From DATFLS01 sp964413425 (GTDB lineage Bacteria > Fidelibacterota > JAANXI01), in assembly GCA_964413425.1 (NCBI GenBank), contig CAYPST010000095.1, positions 1 to 16,629 of the forward strand: a DNA stretch of 16,629 nucleotides, written 5' to 3'. Numbering within the stretch: the stretch's first letter is position 1; every line of letters starts with the position of its first letter. Of this stretch, positions 14,389 to 16,629 are shown piece by piece. A program made the position numbers and the translations under genes. The notes under the pieces were generated by a model. It had not been told where the DNA came from, made no database searches, and saw nothing but the letters and a program-made list of their open reading frames with translations.

Positions 14389-16005
14389 ATGAATGCATCT
14401 GACCGAAGACTTACCCGGCGAGAATTTTTTATGGCCATGGCGGGACTTGGTTTCACAATGTCAACGTTACAGACGGGTTGTGAAGCGGATGTGAAAAAGG
14501 GGGTTTCTACTGCATCGGAGGCCGAGAAGACCGTATACTGGGGGGATCTCCACAATCACAATGCAGTCGGGTATGCCAAAGGATCCCTGGAGCGCGCCTA
14601 TGACATCGCCCAGACTCATCTGGATTTCTTTTGTTTCACCGGGCATTCCCAGTGGCCGGATATGCCGGAAATGCCTGAGAGCCCGCGTAAAACACATCTT
14701 CAGGGTTTTGAGGTCTTCCGGAATAACTGGGAAAAGGTGCAGCGATTGGCCAATCAAAACTATGCACCAGGTGTATTTGTCCCATTCATCGGATACGAAT
14801 GGCATTCCAGTCAGAAGGGGGATCAGTGTATCATCTTTCCGGATGAGAATGCCGAACTCAGATATATTGATGATATCCAGGAGCTGCAGCAGTTTGCGAA
14901 ATCCTTCGGGGCGATTCTACTTCCGCATCATCCGGCGTATCTCACCGGCTGGCGGGGGGCCAACTGGGAGGTCCTGGATACCAGTGTGTCACCGGTGCTG
15001 GAAATATTTTCCGAACATGGCAACGCCGAATCTGATCTCGCACCATACGGCTACGATCGACATAGTATGGGAGGGCGGTATACGGTCAACACCTATCAGT
15101 GGCTCCTGGAGCATGGGGTTCGCATAGGTGCTGTCGCGAATACCGATGATCATCTGGGCTATCCCGGTGCCTATGGAGAAGGATTGGTTGCGGTGTATGC
15201 CGAGGAGCTGACCAGGGAATCGATTCTCCAGGCAGTGAAAGCCCGCCGTACGTATGGAGTCAATGCGGATCGGATCGGGCTACAATTTTCGCTGAATGGA
15301 GCAGTTATGGGGGAGGAGATTGCGGCAAGCAGTCAGCGACGGATTACCGTTGCGGTCGATGGGAAATCTGTCATTGACAGGGTGGAAGTGCTCAGAAATA
15401 ATCGGGTGATCCATCGGGATCATCCCATTGATCGCCGGATCAACACGAGCAGCTGGAAGAAACCGGTCATCTGTCGGTTGGAATTCGGCTGGGGGTCTGG
15501 TGGTGCTGTGCGGGAAGAGAATATCTTCGACTGGGAATTCTCTGTGGGGATCGACAATGGCAAAATACTGGGGGCAACTCCTTGTTTTCAATCGGGACCA
15601 TTTGATGAAAACCGGAGGAACAAACTGATCCCGAAAAGTGAGAACAGGTATGTTGTGCAGTCGTATACCTCCCGGAGCAATGCGTATGAAGAACGGGCCA
15701 CCAATGGGGTGATTTTACAACTGGAGGCGACACCGGAAACCCAACTGACCGTGGACATGGTGCAGCCGGTCCGGATGACGGTGACCAAGTCGTTGCGTGA
15801 TTTGGCTGAGTCGAGCGATGTGGCATTCACCGGGGAATTTACATCGCCCTCCATGATGTTTCATCGGATCAAATTTTCCGACCAGTACGAGACCACTTTT
15901 GAGGTAGAGGACGAAAGACAATCGGACTCTGCCGATTGGTACTATGTAAGAGTGCAGCAGAGCAACGGGAGCCTGGCATGGTCCAGTCCGATTTGGGTCG
16001 GTTAG
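14389..16005 (+). CDS. Tat-exported PHP-domain protein (DUF3604-like)
   Basis: 538-residue exported protein. Tat leader L-T-R-R-E-F-F (residues 8-14) followed by a hydrophobic stretch ending Q-T-G-C, a possible lipidation site. The N-terminal half is a PHP-type metal hydrolase domain: W-G-D-L-H55-N-H57, T-G-H86-S, Y-E137-W-H139-S, L-P-H180-H181-P, E-H210-G and T-D253-D254-H255. Together these supply a tri-metal-like His/Asp site, so catalysis is likely, perhaps phosphoester hydrolysis. The C-terminal half is beta-sandwich-like, ending W-Y-Y-V-R-V-Q-Q then W-S-S-P-I-W-V, the usual tail of DUF3604 proteins. No substrate is established for this group to my knowledge. A direct repeat GGTTAGAC spans its stop region. 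Confidence 0.85.
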   Translation: MNASDRRLTRREFFMAMAGLGFTMSTLQTGCEADVKKGVSTASEAEKTVYWGDLHNHNAVGYAKGSLERAYDIAQTHLDFFCFTGHSQWPDMPEMPESPRKTHLQGFEVFRNNWEKVQRLANQNYAPGVFVPFIGYEWHSSQKGDQCIIFPDENAELRYIDDIQELQQFAKSFGAILLPHHPAYLTGWRGANWEVLDTSVSPVLEIFSEHGNAESDLAPYGYDRHSMGGRYTVNTYQWLLEHGVRIGAVANTDDHLGYPGAYGEGLVAVYAEELTRESILQAVKARRTYGVNADRIGLQFSLNGAVMGEEIAASSQRRITVAVDGKSVIDRVEVLRNNRVIHRDHPIDRRINTSSWKKPVICRLEFGWGSGGAVREENIFDWEFSVGIDNGKILGATPCFQSGPFDENRRNKLIPKSENRYVVQSYTSRSNAYEERATNGVILQLEATPETQLTVDMVQPVRMTVTKSLRDLAESSDVAFTGEFTSPSMMFHRIKFSDQYETTFEVEDERQSDSADWYYVRVQQSNGSLAWSSPIWVG

Positions 16006-16232
16006 ACTTGGTTAGACAAATGATATTTCCCTGGACATTCCTCTCTTGCACTAACGAAAAGTCAGCATGAAAATGAGTATTAGTAAAGAGAGTATAAGGC
16101 ATCTATAACATCATACAGGAATTTTCCGCGGAATATTGGTATCAAGACTTTTTACAGATGTCTAATCCGAAATTTACTCCTGTATTTGCGGGCAAGATAC
16201 TCAGAAGTGTGGATTTGTTTCTGCTTTGGTAA
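16006..16232. other. Non-coding interval before a headless gene fragment
   Basis: No gene is supported. A 10-bp perfect palindrome TTCCGCGGAA lies at 16124-16133. Short open stretches are present (for example ATG 16158 to stop 16230, 24 residues), with no recognisable family. The following open frame begins directly after the stop at 16230-16232. Confidence 0.5.
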
Positions 16233-16629
16233 TGCGCTGTAATATGGGGATATTGGATGTTCCGGTCGGAATCCGAAGAACGCTTAATCGGGCTCTGGGA
16301 AAATATTGCGGATGTGGAAGCTGACGGTTCTTCGGAGTACACATATGATGATGGAGACGCCCAACGGGGGCAGGCTTATTTCTATTATGTTACTGCCTAT
16401 GATAATGGAGAGGGAAATATCGGAGCATTCGGGCAGGATAGAGATGTACTGGAAAGCGGAAAATATTTAACACGAACCGTCCGTGCCGCGCACCTGACGC
16501 GAATGCCTGAAGACGATCTTTCTGATATTCGAGTGGTCCCCAATCCGTTTAACGTATCGGCAAGTGACATTCAATTCACCGGGGAGCCGAATAAAATAAT
16601 CTTTATGAATCTCCCGCCGGAATGCACCA
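16233..16629 (+). pseudogene. C-terminal part of a secreted protein (fibronectin-III-like plus T9SS-style tail), no start visible, runs off the right edge
   Basis: An open frame from the stop at 16230-16232 to the window end (132 codons) reads as the end of a large secreted protein. W-G-Y-W-M-F-R-S-E begins what looks like a fibronectin-III-type domain, continued by Q-A-Y-F-Y-Y-V-T-A-Y-D-N-G. Then R-V-V-P-N-P-F and N-L-P-P-E-C-T follow, the usual lead-in to the sorting domain of type-IX-secreted or similar proteins in the FCB group. The domain starts within a few residues of an in-frame stop and the only ATG (16257) falls inside it. So the 5' part is missing: a truncated remnant, or a frameshift upstream. 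The 3' end is outside the window, so whether the tail is intact cannot be seen. Confidence 0.6.

Noticed and set aside
16124..16133. 10-bp palindrome TTCCGCGGAA as an operator
   Set aside because: Single occurrence with no regulator gene nearby; a palindrome of this size can arise by chance.

Overview
The window is a single-direction array: every gene I can support lies on the + strand. It looks like a carbohydrate-degradation locus from an uncultured Gram-negative bacterium. The phylum cannot be fixed from the sequence. The density of Tat-exported enzymes (S-R-R-x-F-L leaders), a secreted-protein tail with the V-V-P-N-P-F signature near the right edge, and SSS-type transporters fit the FCB superphylum (Bacteroidota and neighbouring candidate phyla). 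That placement is an inference. A run of exactly 100 N at 1319-1418 shows this is a scaffold, probably a metagenome-assembled genome.

Layout. 4-1500: Tat-exported sulfatase, interrupted by the N gap. 1636-2694: secreted beta-propeller protein resembling glycosidases. 2751-4244: sodium:solute symporter. 4479-6134 and 6208-7830: two tandem, Tat-exported GH28-type polygalacturonase-like paralogues. 7906-8841: a scar in which the first ~45 residues of a second SSS symporter run into a uroporphyrinogen-decarboxylase-like gene that lacks its N-terminus and carries a one-base frameshift in a T run. 8842-9306: no intact gene, possible gene remnants. 9307-10287: Tat-exported TIM-barrel sugar isomerase/epimerase-like protein. 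10356-11777: Tat-exported enolase-superfamily protein. 11859-11900: six tandem 7-bp repeats. 12033-13469: Tat-exported Gfo/Idh/MocA oxidoreductase. 13500-14195: cytoplasmic Asp/Glu-racemase-superfamily protein. 14389-16005: Tat-exported PHP/DUF3604 protein. 16233-16629: C-terminal part of a large secreted protein, with no start visible, running off the window.

How they may work together (inference). The sulfatase and the two GH28 enzymes point to a sulfated and/or uronic-acid-containing polysaccharide such as a pectin-like or algal glycan. The SSS symporter would take up a released sugar or sugar acid. Unusually, enzyme families that are normally cytoplasmic (enolase-superfamily sugar-acid dehydratase/epimerase, TIM-barrel epimerase, NAD(P)-type oxidoreductase) also carry Tat signals here, so part of the sugar chemistry is predicted to occur outside the cytoplasm. 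No SusC/SusD pair, regulator, tRNA, rRNA, CRISPR array or transposase is visible. The best candidates for something new are the exported sugar-modifying trio, the tandem GH28 pair lacking the usual G-H-G histidine, and the racemase-like protein with Asp in place of the first catalytic Cys.
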